DNA of 64,000 nt from Euryodendron excelsum (GCA_033060915.1 CM065389.1:16948001-17012000); one strand, 5' to 3'. Shown: positions 1-11,458, numbered from the stretch's first letter. Program-made: numbers and translations. Notes: a model not told the origin generated them from the sequence alone.

Positions 1-292
1 GAAGATAGCCGCCTAGGGGAAGACGGTGGCTGACATAATGGCCAACATGCAACAGCTGGTCCGTCAAAACGTAGAATTACTCCAATGAACCCCAGCTCCT
101 CTGGTAGAGATTCCACCGCGGCCCAACCCATCGGTAGAAGAACAAGAATAGTAGGAGGTCGACAAGGATCCGTCCATTCCCCCCAACGGCAACGAAAATG
201 GCAATGGAGGACAAGTTAAGGACCCCTTCCTTCGCCGTGAGCCCCACATCAAAGAAGCACAAACGAGCCACGCCATCCCATCGAGAACAGAG

Positions 293-1292
293 ATGGTAGG
301 CGACAAGTCGAAGAGCACCCATGCTTGGGACGAACAACTAAGAGTCATGCAAGCTCAGATGGCAGGAGTTTTGGCCGCTATGGAGGCCAAAGCTCCAAAC
401 ACCGTGGATGTCGTCATTGGCCGAACGGCCTTGCCGTTCACACAGAAGGTGATGGATTACCCGCTCCCCCCGAAGTTCAAAATGCCGACTCTGGACACAT
501 TCGATGGATCCAAAGACCCGGTGAACCACTTGGAAACATTTAGGGTGCTCATGCATCTCCAGGCAGTGCCAGACGAGATCATGTGCAGAGCATTCCTTGT
601 CACGTTAAAGGGTTCGGCACAAACCTAGTTCAACAAAATCAAACCTGCAACGGTCTCCACTTTCAAAGAACTCAGTAAGCTCTTTGTGAGCCACTACATT
701 GGGGCCCAGAGACAAAGGAGGCCTGCAGCCTCCCTGTTGACTGTGAGGCAAAAAAAAAAGAGGAAACGCTGCGGGAGTATGTGGGAAGGTTCAATCAGGA
801 AACTTTGGCCATAGATGACGTGGATGATAAGGTGGCCGTCACGGCATTCATGAGCGGCCTAAGAAGTGGAAACTCCTCTTCTCCTTGTCGAAGAGGCCAC
901 CCCAAGACATGGCTGAATTGATGCTTCGAGCTCAGAAACACATGAATGCAGAAGATGCCATGAGCGCCAAGTGAGACAATGATGAAGGGAGTGGCTCGCG
1001 CACGGAGAAGAAGAGGTCGAGCAGAACCTCAAATGATGAGAGGGAGATAAAGGTGAGCAGAACTAGCAACCGGGGAGAAGAGAGACGCGAGCACTACTGC
1101 GGTCTAGATCGAACATTCACCCCACTCACGACGAAGTTAAAGGATGTCTTGATAGAGATTAGGGACGACCCGGACCTAAAATGGCCCGAGCCTTTGAAGA
1201 CGCCCTCAAGCATGAGGAACATAAAGAGATATTGCCGGTTCCACAGTGATCATGGCCACGACACGGAGGACTGTATCGACCTGAAACAATAG
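293..1292 (+). pseudogene. gag: Tat-lineage gag (capsid) remnant
   Basis: The open piece at 293-628 carries the typical Tat gag core (PLPPKFKMPTLDTFDGSKDP near residues 57-76), which forms the virus-like particle shell. A TAG at 626 replaces what is normally Trp, and 629-1050 continues the capsid region with frame breaks around an A9 run (751-759). The piece 1053-1292 ends in the nucleocapsid motif CRFHSDHGHDTEDC, a Tat-type variant of the CCHC knuckle. The true start is probably upstream: residues before 293 are low-complexity and already interrupted. Another stop (TAG, expected Gln) closes the frame at 1290. Not functional. Confidence 0.8.
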
Positions 1293-1301
1293 ATCAAGGA
1301 T

Positions 1302-2322
1302 CTAATCAAAAGGGGAAGACTCAGCCGCTATGTGGCCGGCCGAGACCAAACACGGGGGGAACGATACAGCCCAGCAAGGATAAAAACAACCACCCAGCCT
1401 ATTGGAAAGATAAGGGTCATTGCAGGAGGATTCGCTGGAGGAGGGGCTTCCTCTTTGGTGAGGAAAAAGCACGTTCGGGACATCCAAACCGAAGCAGAAG
1501 TAATGCTAGTCCGGGCGGCCAGTAAGAAGACGAAGACAGAAGGCCCCGTGATCACATTCACGTAAGAAGAGGCCGTCGAGCTACACTAACCACACGATGA
1601 CCCCTAGTCATCTCCGCGGTGATCTCCAATTTCAAAACTTGGAGAATCTTGGTCGACAGCAGGAGCTCGGCTGACATCCTGTTCCGGGGGGCCTTCGAAA
1701 ATATGCAGATTAGCCAAGAGAAGTTGAAGCCAGTCAGCTGTCACCTAGTCAGCTTCACTGGAGACCGGGTGGTCCCTCTCGGATCCATTGCTTTACCAGT
1801 CACCCTTGGAGAAGAACTGCACCGGACGACGAAAATGGTCCACTTTCTGGTTATGGATTGCCCATTTACATACAACGCCATCGTTGGCCAAACTACTCTG
1901 AACCAATTCAAAGCAGTCACTTTCATGTATCATCTCCAGGTCAAATTCCCGACCGACACTGGGGTCGGATGCGCAAGGGGAGACCAGAAGGAAGCACGGG
2001 AGTGCTACATGGCTTCCCTCAGAGGGGAACACAACAGGGAAACTTTGATCATCGAAGAGCTCGAGCCAAGAGATGAAAAAGAAGTCAGAAGAGGTGAGCC
2101 CATGGAAGAATTGGAAGATGTCCCGATAGGGGTCCAAGAGCAGAACAAGACAGTAAAGATCGGGGCTACTGCACCCGAAGAGTTGAAGTAGTAGATACGG
2201 AAGTTCATGGGAGACAACGTTGATGTGTTCACCTGGTCTCACCAGGATATGCCTGGTATTGACACACGAGTAACAGCTCATTATTTGAACATTGACCCCG
2301 AGGCCAGGCCAGTCAAGCAGAA
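1302..2322 (+). pseudogene. Tat-lineage protease region remnant
   Basis: 1332-1565 is a linker and 1619-2191 carries the aspartic protease that would cut the polyprotein. The active site reads VDSRSSADILF at residues 12-22 of the 1619 piece; the family has D-S-G-S-S-A-D, so the essential Gly is now Arg. Downstream residues such as FLVMDCPFTYNAIVGQ fit the family. TAG TAG near 2190 interrupts the link to RT, and the coding line is then cut at 2322 by the solo LTR insertion. Confidence 0.75.
2318..2322. repeat. Target-site duplication, left copy (cagaa)
   Basis: cagaa lies directly before the TG of the inserted LTR, and an identical cagaa follows its terminal CA at 7162-7166. A perfect 5-bp duplication is what retroviral-type integration leaves. 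Confidence 0.9.
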
Positions 2323-3079
2323 TGTCGCGCCCTGATTTTTAGGTGTCCAAGGTCCTTTCGGCTCGGAAACCCTAAAGCAAGGAACTCTGTCACTAAAACT
2401 CATCCTCTTAGAGGGACAAGTGCGACTAGGTTGGAAAATTGGTTTAACTAAGGGCTTTTTAGAAAAAATAAGAGTCGCCACCTAACTTGATTGAGGTGAG
2501 TTAGGGCACCTAAAGCTAAGTGTTAATCCGAAGATTAAACTTAGAGTTTTTTAAAATGATTTTGAAAACTCCCTCAAGAGAGGGTTTTTAAGAAAATAGG
2601 TTGTTTGGTAACCTTTGGAAAGATTTAAGCCCTTTTGGAAAATAACTCCATTTTGGTCATTTGAAAACAAAAATCTATGGTTCGAGGGTTAGTTACATGT
2701 AGGGAAGATGTCCTAAGATCATCACCCTACCCTGCCCTTTCGGTACCTACATATCTGATCACCCTTTGTTCACTCACTAGAATAACCGGTTACCATTGTC
2801 CACTTAATATCCACTTTAGAATTTTGAAAACGGGGCTTAGTCATCACTTTTCGGATGGATGATGCATGATGCAAGTTTTTGGAAGAAGTTTGAAAATAAT
2901 GGAGGTTTTGAAAGAGTTTGGAATAGAAACTTTGAATTGATTAGAATTTTTAAAAAAGGAATTGGGGTTGAAATAAAAGTTATGACCGCACCATTTTAGG
3001 TTGCCTACGTATCTCATTTGGCGAGAATCAGGTCAATCGTAGTTCGGGCAAGAGCCCAATAAAAAAATAAGTGCATTAG

Positions 3080-3350
3080 GACCTTTAGAAGGTTTGAAGA
3101 CACTTTGCGGTCTTTGGAAAAGTTTAAAACACTTTGAGGTCTTTGGAAGTTGAAGACTCTTTATGGTCTTGGAAAAGTTTAAGACACTTTGAGGTCTTTG
3201 GAAGTTGAAGACTCTTTGTGGTTTTGAAAAAAGTTTTTGAAAAAGTTTAAGACACTTTGAGGTCTTTGGAAGTTGAAGACTTTTTGTGGTTTTGGAAAAG
3301 TTTAACACACTTTGAGGTCTTTTGAAATGTTTAAGACACTTTGAGGTCTT
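3080..3350 (+). repeat. Degenerate tandem repeats inside long LTR
   Basis: A phrase like agacactttgaggtctttgg alternates with agttgaagactctttgtgg several times, giving a unit of roughly 50-60 bases. A weaker relative is visible in the second copy of the LTR family near 34910-35050. Probably replication slippage in the U3 part; no coding content. Confidence 0.7.
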
Positions 3351-3837
3351 TGAGGTTTTGACTTGAAATTGAATGATAGAGTGTTTTAAAAATGATTTTG
3401 GATCACCTTAAGGGAGTTTTGGAAAAAGGCTTTGTCATGACTCAAGAGAACTTGAAAGTGTTTTTGAAGTCTTGTTTTGAAAACCTTAAAGGAATGTTTT
3501 GATGAATTAGTTTTTGAAAGTGGTTTTTGGAAATGGCTAAGGATTTGGAATCCTAATATGGATAACCTTGGAAGTTGTTCTTGATTTATCACTTTTCCTT
3601 AGAATCCTTAACTATGAGAGGGATAGGGACACCTTAGGTTTGTGACCTTTTGAAAAACATTTTTGGAGAAGTCTTGAAGATGGAGTGTAAGAACATTCGA
3701 AAAGTTTATGGAGTTGATTTTTTGAAATCATGAGAGTATAGGGTTTTTAGAAAAAAAGGTTATGAGGATAATTTGAAAATTGAATGATCATTTAGAAAAG
3801 GGTTCAAAAGTTGGAACCTTAAAGCATATCAACCTAT

Positions 3838-4110
3838 GTCGAGTTAGTTTATGGTTAAGGGTGACCTAAGATTAACTACCTTGGGTTAGGTTAACCTAGG
3901 GTTAAGATGACCTATGGTTAACTAACTTGGGTTAGGTTAACTTAGGATTAAGATGACTTAGGATTAGGTTAACCTAAGGTGAGTGAACTAAGGTCAAGTT
4001 AACCTAGGGTTGGTCAACTAAGGTCAAGTTAACTTAGGGTTGGATAACTAGGTCAAGTTAACCTAGGATTAGTGAAATAGGGTCAAGTTAACCTAGGGTT
4101 GGATTGGAAA
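3838..4110 (+). repeat. GGTTAACCTAGG-type tandem repeats inside long LTR
   Basis: Short phrases such as ggttaacctagggtt and ggtcaagttaacctagg recur about ten times. The same type of array is at the matching place in the copy at about 35990-36240. It looks superficially telomere-like (ggtta) but the phrase is not TTTAGGG. Confidence 0.75.
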
Positions 4111-5349
4111 ATAGTTTTGAAAGTTGGTTTAATGCATTTTTGGAAAGGGTTTTGAAAAACAAAACATGTTATGCAATGGACTTTGGTGGACAACCCTTTT
4201 TAAGATCATTTCTATAAAAATTTTAACTCTAGCCAACAATATGGTTTATATGGTTGGTGTTTGGAAACCATTCCAAGGAAGGTTTCCTCATAGCCATTAT
4301 AACCATAATTTTGACAAGAGTATAAAGGGTCCAAAAATCAACATGATGACAACTTTTTGAAGCACCATTTTTAATGCAAAGATGGAGAGAATGCATTTTT
4401 GAAAATCATCTTTGGAGAAGGATTTTGAAAACCATTTTCCAAGCAAACCATTCCATCAAGAGAGAGTTCATATGGCCAAACAAAAGGGAGACCACTCAAG
4501 AGATGGTTCCATGGGGCCATTCCAACCACTACACTTAAGAGAATGGAAATCGTTAAAATTAGAGAATTAGAAAGCAACCCTTATGCAAGTTAAAATGTCA
4601 TGATACCAAAGTGAGAGTTAGGGGGTTAATAAGGGATCTTCTAAGTTATGATTTCTAAAGTCCCATCCTAAGCTTCAAGGAGCCAACTCTTGGAACAATT
4701 TTTGAAGGAAATATAGAGTTTGAAAATGACATGGAGCTAAGAGTAATGTAAGCATTGTAGAACATGGCAATAAGCATAAAAATGAAGCCAAGCACACAAG
4801 ACATGATCAAAATAGTAATATGCAAGGGGTCATGATCACATACAAGGCTTTTAGGCTACACCACATAAACAAGGGGCTCCTAGGCCATACCATCTTAAAG
4901 TAGGCTAGTGAAAGGTCCCCCTACACGGTGGTTCTCAGTTGCTTTCCTCTAGGCATGATCTAAGAGCCCTCTTGGCTCAAACATGTAAGAATGGAAGGTT
5001 ATAGATGAGGGTTAAAATAGAGAATAGCCTAAGTAGGCTAGGAGGGAGAAGAGAAGAGTGGTGGAAGATACAAATATAAAAGGGATACCACCTTTTGCCT
5101 TTAACACACTTGTGTTCTTCCAAGGATGCTTTGATTGGAGCTTGAATAACTTCAAGAAAGCTTAGAGGGCTGGTAGGGAGTGTTTGATGGTGTATAAGGC
5201 TTTATATGTGAAGTATATAGGCTTGGGGATGATGGAATCTAAGCTAAGTGTTGGAGGGATGAAGTGTGTATAGAGACTCGTAGTTCTGGAGTGACTTCAG
5301 TAGAGCTTCGCATCAGAAATCGGAGTTGGAATATGCAAAGGGTGGTCTG

Positions 5350-5359
5350 GTATTTATAG
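5350..5359 (+). promoter_or_regulatory. Probable LTR TATA box
   Basis: gtatttatag lies about 3 kb into the LTR, and the copy at 58880-58888 keeps it in the same context. It probably marks the U3/R border. Near-palindromic short phrases follow within 150 bases in both copies. Confidence 0.55.
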
Positions 5360-6654
5360 AGATCCTGGAATAGGCCTAGCGCATGTACTACATGCACCAG
5401 GCCAAAATTTGACCCTGTGCATATAGGACATGCATAGGTACTGTTCCATTGCCAGAATGACACGTGGTACCTCATGTACTGGATAAATCTCGACCGTTGA
5501 TCGAAAGTTGGTTAATCTGATCCTAATTTGAGCACATGTAGCATACGCTCCATCACCGGGAAGGTTCGTCCAAAATTTATCTCGATAATTGAGTTAATTA
5601 GGAAGGTTTCGGGAGAATCGGTCGCACTCGGGATGTTCTCCCAGGGCTTCCGGTGGACTTTCATGTTTTTAGAAAGTTTGAATAGTGTTTAGAAGCATAG
5701 GATATTGTCCTAGGAAATGTGCATAAAAGGACACTTTTGCGGAGCGTCTGTGATTTCCTCCGAGGGTGTTCAAAAGTGGTTGTTTTCGTTTCGTGTGATC
5801 GAGGCCTTTGGGAAGCGATCCTTTCAATCGGATCGTACCGATGGAAAGTACTCTGGAAATACTTTTGGAAATTCCCAGATTTACGCATTTCTCAAGTCGT
5901 TTGACGATGCGTTTTAATCAGGGAATTGGGAAAAAAGTCAATCTTGACAAAGCGTCTGCGAGACGCTCCAGGAGTTGTCAAAAGTAGCCATGTTTGAGCC
6001 ATACGATGAAGGGCTTCAGGAGGCAATCTATCCAATCGAGCCTTGTCGAGGAAAGATCTATGAACGAGCTTTCAGGAATTCCTTGATTTACGCATTTCTC
6101 AAGTCAGTTAACGATACATTATAACCAGGGAATTGGGAGAAAAGACAATTTAGGCTGAGCGTCTACGAGACGCTCCAAGGAACTTTTGTCAAGTCGTGTG
6201 AGTTTAGTATCACAGGGTCCTCCTCGAGTTAAACAAGGGTGTATGGTGAAACCCTTTGCTCGAAATCCCAAGGCCGGTGCTGTGTCGAGGCATATTTGGA
6301 TTTCTAGGGGCAAAACAGTCATTTTGACCAGGATTGGCTGGAAATGGTCAGGAATGGTTTGGTGTGTTGTGTTAAGCGTGTAGGGTTGTTTAGGAATGGT
6401 TTTGGGAGAGTCTTTTGCCGTTTGGAGGGGTTTGTGCAGTGTCGAGGTGTTTAGGAGCAAAATGGTCATTTTGACCGGAGTGAGCCGGAATTGGACCAAA
6501 TGGCGTGCGGGGGACGCTTAATGGTTTAACAACATTTTGGAAGGATGGACTTATCGTTTTGAGAGATTTTGAACTTTCCCAAAACGTGCCTGGAGGCCCA
6601 AGTGGCGGGTTTGGTCATTTTTCACCGAGTCAAGCTAGCAGGCACTAGTGTTAA

Positions 6655-6990
6655 CCTAACTGTTGGTTTCGGAGACCGCTCGGTCTCAGAAAACTACCTG
6701 TGCGATGTTGGTCTCTAAGAACGCCCGGTCTTAGAGAACTACCTATAGGGATGGTGTCGGTTCCTGAGAACGCCTGGTCCTAGAAAGCTACCTGAATTGG
6801 TGGTGTTAGTCTCTGAGAACGCCCAGTCTTGGAGAACTACCAAATGACGGACATACTACGTTGGTTGGCTAACAGGAGCCAGAAGTGAACCGTCTGAAAT
6901 TTGATGAGGTGTTGGTCCCCGAGATCGCCCGATCTCGGGAAGCTACTTGGATGGCTTTGGTTTCCTGGATTGCCCGGTCCAGAAAGCTGC
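6655..6990 (+). repeat. ~56-bp tandem repeats at the 3' end of the long LTR
   Basis: About five diverged units share the phrases ggtctctgagaacgcccggtc and agaactacct, each with a partly self-complementary core. The related LTR copy ending near 59912 lacks this block and has a different end, so the repeats mark a subfamily. Confidence 0.7.
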
Positions 6991-7161
6991 CTAGAATGAT
7001 GGTGCTTATGGCTCCAGCAGGTCCTTGTGGGCCCGAGAAGCGACCAGTTGGTTGGATTGGAGATTGAAAGGCTCATCTTGAACCTGCATGTGCTGTGGTG
7101 TTTGAAAACTAGACCCGGTCAAGCCGGAGATTGCCAAGCGGGCAAAAATGGGGTGTTTACA

Positions 7162-7985
7162 CAGAAAAGAAGGAACTTTGTGCCAAACAGAAATGATACA
7201 GTTGCTGAGGAAGCAGAGAAGCTGGTGCAGGCGAAGTTCATAAGAGAAGTGCACTACCCCACCTGGCTCTCCAACGTCATCATGGTAAAGAAGTCCAATA
7301 GGAAATGGCGGATATGCGTTGACTTCACCGACATAAACAAAGCGTGTCCAAAGGACAGTTTCCCACTACCAACTATCGACCTCCTCGTTGACTCTACAGC
7401 AGGGTATGAAATGCTAACCTTTATGGATACTTTTTCAGGCTATAACCAGATCCGAATGGCCGAGCGCGACCAGGAACATACAACCTTCATCACAGACTGA
7501 GGGCTCTATTACTACAACGTCATGCTGTTCGGACTAAACAATGCAAGGGCAACATATCAACGGCTGGTCAACCTCATGTTCAAATCACAGATTGGGCGTA
7601 ATGTGGAGGTTTACGTAGACAACATGTTGGTGAAAAGCAAGGAAGCCACCAATCACCTGCGGGATCTTGAAGGGACGTTCCAAACACTTCGCAAGTACTA
7701 GATGAAGCTCAATCTCGCCAAGTGTGCCTTCGGCGTCGCCTCAGGGAAGTTCCTAGGCTTTATGGTCTCATAAAGGGGGATTGAGGCGAACCTAGAAAAG
7801 ATTCAGGCCATTATCGACATGTAAGCGCCCCGGACGACGAAGGATGTTCAGCGCCTGGCTGGACGTATTGCAGCCCTTAACAGATTCATCTCCCAGTCCA
7901 CCGACAAGTGTCTTCCGTTCTTCAAAATTTTACACAAGGCGTTCGAGTGGAACGAGGAGTGTGAAGTAGCCTTTGGTCAACTCAA
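7162..7985 (+). pseudogene. Tat-lineage reverse transcriptase, inactivated
   Basis: The RT domain reads from WLSNVIMVKKSNRKWRICVD through FMDTFSGYNQI and FGLNNARATYQRLVN to the active-site box at 7611-7625, which is Y-V-D-N-M. The family has Y-V-D-D-M; the lost Asp is a catalytic metal ligand, so the enzyme could not work even without stops. In-frame stops lie at 7498 (TGA), about 7699 (TAG), 7771 (TAA) and 7828 (TAA). Family residues there are Arg, Gln, Gln and Gln, each one C-to-T transition away. The domain begins just after the solo LTR's right duplication. Confidence 0.85.
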
Positions 7986-7989
7986 ACAA

Positions 7990-8352
7990 TACCTTAGCTC
8001 AGTCCCATTGCTCAGCCAAACTGTCCCAGGGAAGGAATTATTTCTCTATTTGACAGTATCGGCAACAGCGGTGAGCTCAGCTCTTGTCCGAGAAAAATGG
8101 GGGATCCAAAAGCCCGTGTATTATATCAACCGTATCTTGCGTGGAGCAGAAAAACGATACCCGAAGATGGAACTCATGGCCCTCACGTTAGTGACTGCGG
8201 CTCGGCGCTTGAGGCCCTACTTTCAAGCCCACACGATTGTGGTACTCACTGACCAGCCCTTGAAGAACATTCTACACAAGCTAGAGATGTCAGGAGGCCT
8301 AGTGAAATGGTCTGTTGAACTTAATCAGTTCGACATCCACTACCGACCCTGA
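7990..8352 (+). pseudogene. Tat-lineage first RNase H domain
   Basis: 8008-8352 is open and reads LFLYLTVSATAVSSALVRE, then KRYPKMELMALTLVTAARRL and IVVLTDQPLKNILHK, the retroviral-type RNase H that removes RNA template. In Tat elements this first copy is commonly decayed and a second RNase H follows, as here. The segment ends YRP then TGA where the family has Arg (one C-to-T change), so it was once continuous with the next domain. Confidence 0.8.
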
Positions 8353-8877
8353 TTGGTGATCAAAGGGCAGGCTGTTGCGGATTTCATCGCAGAATTCACT
8401 AACCTACCCCCTGCCACCCCTGAAGTCGACCTACCTGACAGCCACTGGGTCCTAAATGTCGATGGTTCTTCCGCTCACGACTCTGGTGGTGCCGGAGTCG
8501 TCCTAGTCACCCCAGATGGCTATAAGATGGAATATGCCCTCCACTTCAAATTCCACGCCATCAATAATGTTACAGAATACGAAGCACTCATTGTCGGTCT
8601 CAAAATGGCTCGGCGAATGGGGGCCAAACAAATAGTAGTGCGAAGGAACTCTCAATTGGTGGTGGAGCAAGTCCAGGGAAAGTATGAAGCTAGAGAAGAC
8701 AACATGAAGCAATACTGCCAAGTGGCGAAGAGCCTGGCTAGAAGATTTACAAGGATACTACTAGAGCGTGTCCCGAGACTGCAGAACGAAGAGGCAGACC
8801 GGCTAGCCAGGATTGTCTCGTCAAACGAGTCTAACTCGAACGTTCCGATTGAGATCCTTGATTCACCGAGCATTTAG
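8353..8877 (+). pseudogene. Tat-specific second RNase H (aRNH) domain
   Basis: The open piece of 174 codons contains the fold order of the extra RNase H: NVDGSS near residue 35 (first catalytic Asp), NVTEYEAL near residue 72 (Glu), VVRRNSQLVVEQV near residue 97, and NEEADRLAR near residue 146. The third motif should contain Asp before Ser (D-S-Q-L); here it is Asn (AAC at 8647), a G-to-A change removing a catalytic ligand. A second RNase H between RNase H and integrase is the main reason for assigning the element to the Tat lineage. Confidence 0.88.
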
Positions 8878-8957
8878 AGCCCGAAGCGAGGCGGATTCAA
8901 TACCGTTCTAGCAGGTACCTTATACAGAACGACATTCTTTACAAAAAAGGACACACC

Positions 8958-10063
8958 ATGCCGCTGTTTCGTTGTGCTAATGAGGAAGAGGCAAACTACA
9001 TAATGCAAGAGGTCCATAAAGGGGTGTGTGGGAACCACTCTGGTGGCCGGTCTCTTGCCAAGAAGATACTACGAACGGCCTATTATTGGCCCACCATGGA
9101 GAGAGATGCCCAGGAATTTGTCAAGAAATGTGACAAGTGTCAACGGTTCGCCAACATTCCAAGACTGCCCTCTCAGGAGCTGACCCTGATCCAGACCCCT
9201 TGGCCCTTTGCGCAATGAGGGATTGACATCGTGGGACCATTGCCGCTCGGTAAAGGACAGACAAAATTTGCGGTGGTGGTAATCAACTACTTTACAAAGT
9301 GGGCGGAGGCATAGGCCCTACCAACGATCACTGAGGAAAAGATGAAGAAATTCTTATGGCAGAATATTGTGTGCAGGTTCGGAATCCCCATGGTCGTCAT
9401 CACGGACAACGGGAAGCAATTCGAGGGTAGACAGTTCAACCAACTGTGCACTAACCTGGGAATAAGCCACCATGCTTCGTCCCCCGAGCACCCTCAGGCA
9501 AACGGCCAAGTCGAAGTTATCAACAAGTCCCTCTTGAAGATCCTCAAGACGAAGTTGGAGAAAACCAAGGGCTTGTGGGTGGAGGAGCTCCCTAACATCC
9601 TTTGGGTCTACAGAACAACGGAGAGAGTGTCCACAGGGCAGACGCCGTTCTTACTTACCTTCAACACCGAAGCCATCATCCCAGTAGAGATTGACCTTCC
9701 CAGCCCCAGAACGGTGCAATTCGACCTCGTGACAAAAACGGCGAAGCCATGAATGTGGACCTAGATCTATTGGAGGAAAGTAGGCTACAGACAGCTATGA
9801 GAGTGGCGTCCTACCAGCAGAAGATGCGCCAATACCATAACTCTAGAGTTCAACCAAAAGATTTCACGACCGAGGACCTTGTTTTAAAAAGAGTCAATCG
9901 GTTCACCAGAGATCCCAGAGAGGGCAAGCTCGGGCCAAATTGGGAAGGGCCTTACAAGGTGGTTGGCAATACGAGGAAGGGGACGTACAGGTTGAAGAAC
10001 TCAGAAGGCAAAGAGCTCCCACACCCGTGGCATGTAAAGCACCTAAGAAAGTACTACTCTTGA
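8958..10063 (+). pseudogene. Tat-lineage integrase, split by stops
   Basis: 8958-9218 has the HHCC zinc domain (H..H in VHKGVCGNHSGG, then CDKC). The core follows with D in GIDIVGPLP, D in ITDNGKQF and E in ANGQVEVINK, so the DDE triad is intact. 9749-10063 is the C-terminal GPY/F region (LGPNWEGPYKVV). Stops at 9218 (TGA for Trp) and 9313 (TAG) and a small frame change near 9750 break it. The protein would insert the cDNA copy into the genome. It ends at a TGA at 10061-10063, followed at once by the hairpin minisatellite. Confidence 0.85.
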
Positions 10064-10149
10064 GAGGTCCCTAATTGTAATCCTCCAGAATATCAATAAA
10101 AGCGACTATTCAGCAATTGTCTACTTGAATCGACATTGAATCTGTCTAC

Positions 10150-10565
10150 TTACGTGGAACCAACATAGAATCTGCTCGGCCCTCGTGCTAAGCAGAGCTA
10201 GACAACCTTAATGGCATTGGCATAGAATCTGCTCAGCCCTTGTGCCGAGCAGAGCCAGACGGCCTTGATGGCAGTGGCATAGAATCTGCTCGACCCTCGT
10301 GCCAAGCAAAGCCAGATGGCCTTAATGGCAATGGCATAGAAACTACTTAGCCCTCGTGCCGAGCAGAGCCATATAACCTTAATGGCAATGGCATAGAATC
10401 TGCTCGGCCCTCGTGCCGAGCAGAGCCAGAAGGCCTTAATGGCAATGGCATACAATCTGCTCGGCCCTTGTGCCGAGCAGAGCCTAACGGCCTTAATGGC
10501 AGTGGCTGAATACACTCGGCCCCTGAGACCGAGCAGATCCAGAAGGCCTTTATGGCAGTGACAAA
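10150..10565 (+). repeat. 57-bp minisatellite with built-in hairpin, ~7 units
   Basis: Units run ggccttaatggcaatggcat, then agaatctgctcggc, then cctcgtgccgagcagagcc and repeat with a 57-base period. In the best units TCTGCTCGG and CCGAGCAGA form a perfect 9-bp stem around an 8-base loop (CCCTCGTG). The last unit has a changed loop but keeps the stem (ctcggcccctgagaccgag). The array sits just after the pol stop and before the antisense gene's 3' end. Confidence 0.85.
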
Positions 10566-11386
10566 AGGAGAAACCAACGACGCAAAGACAAAAAGAACCA
10601 TGCAAGCATCTCACGAGTTATCACAGCAGAGCATTCATCAAACAAGCTCGAAGTACACGAAGAAGCTTTCATTAATATGGCAAAAAGTACAAGGGCGAGG
10701 CGCCCCTTCAAAAGAAAAAACTTTATTACAGAAGGAAAGACTACTCAGGTCTGGGTCGGTTCCGCAGTTACCCCTCCGTCCTTTCCAAAAGCCTTTTGCT
10801 GAGCCCCCTCAGTAGGAGGCTCTTCCTGAGCACATGGTTAAATCTCGGCACCCTTCTCAGCAGCTGGAATGGTTGCTTCCGTGCCAACCCCCTTACCACT
10901 TGGAGGAGCCTCTTCAGAAGGTTCAAGAATGGAGAAGTCCAGACCGAGGAATTTCCTCAAAACCTGACCTTTGGCATGCTCGAAGCCTTGGAGGAAAGTT
11001 GGCACCAACAGAGCCTGAAAGTCGTCCCCCTCCTTGAACTCCTCCACCATTCCACTCTTGGCCTTCACGAGCTCCTCATCGAAGACTGCTGCCTTCTTTT
11101 CCAATTCATGCCGCTTAGCCTGTTCGGTTGAGAGATCCAGTATAAGCTTGATGGCGGTGGCGTCAAGCTTTTTATGCTCGTCTTGGGCCTTCTTCAGATC
11201 CGCCACTGTCGAGTCCTTCTCGGCATAAATAATGGCCATCTCCTCCTTCATGGCACGAGTAACCGTGATCTCCTCCTTCATTCCGTTCAGCTTAGTGAGA
11301 AAGGCCGCACAAGTACCCTTCTCTTGATTGAATGCCCTTTCCAGGCTGGCCAGACGATAGCCTATCTTGACATTCCTTGTAGTAGA

Positions 11387-11458
11387 CTGGCAAAAGCGAC
11401 ATGTCAGAACAAACCAAAGGAACAGAAAAGGGAGAAGAACCAAGTAATAAATTTGTAC
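11387..11458 (-). other. Intron 3 of antisense gene
   Basis: Minus strand GTACAAAT ... CGCTTTTGCCAG, 72 bases. It happens to be an open multiple of three, so it can also be read through, giving an odd hydrophobic stretch (YYLVLLPFLFLWFVL). Removing it joins NHDLLR to STTRNVK in phase 0. Confidence 0.65.

Larger units (their letters stand above)
2323..7161 (+). mobile_element. Complete solo LTR, 4839 bp, Ogre-sized family
   Basis: The insert starts TGTCGCGCCC, ends GGTGTTTACA and is flanked by perfect cagaa duplications. Its start is not repeated inside and it holds no gag, pol or primer site, so it is one LTR left after LTR-LTR recombination. Two more copies of the head of this family lie at 34193 and 38816 with clear similarity along their length. 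Such a long LTR is typical of Ogre-like Tat elements, but no internal region of the family is in the window, so the family name is inference. No gene is seen in these 4.8 kb. Contents are T/G-rich short tandem repeats (3080-3350, 3838-4110, 6655-6990) and a TATA box near 5350. Confidence 0.88.

Noticed and set aside
1793..2281. Minus-strand ORF of 162 aa
   Set aside because: Antisense shadow of the Tat protease region; no family likeness.
3033..3308. Minus-strand ORF of 91 aa with repeats
   Set aside because: Arises from tandem repeats inside the long LTR.
3838..4110. Interstitial telomere repeat
   Set aside because: The phrase is ggttaacctaggg with variable spacing and also occurs in another copy of the same LTR; it is not the plant TTTAGGG repeat.
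10198..10614. Minus-strand ORF of 138 aa with 19-residue repeats
   Set aside because: The 57-base minisatellite is a multiple of three, so all frames stay open; no coding signal of its own.
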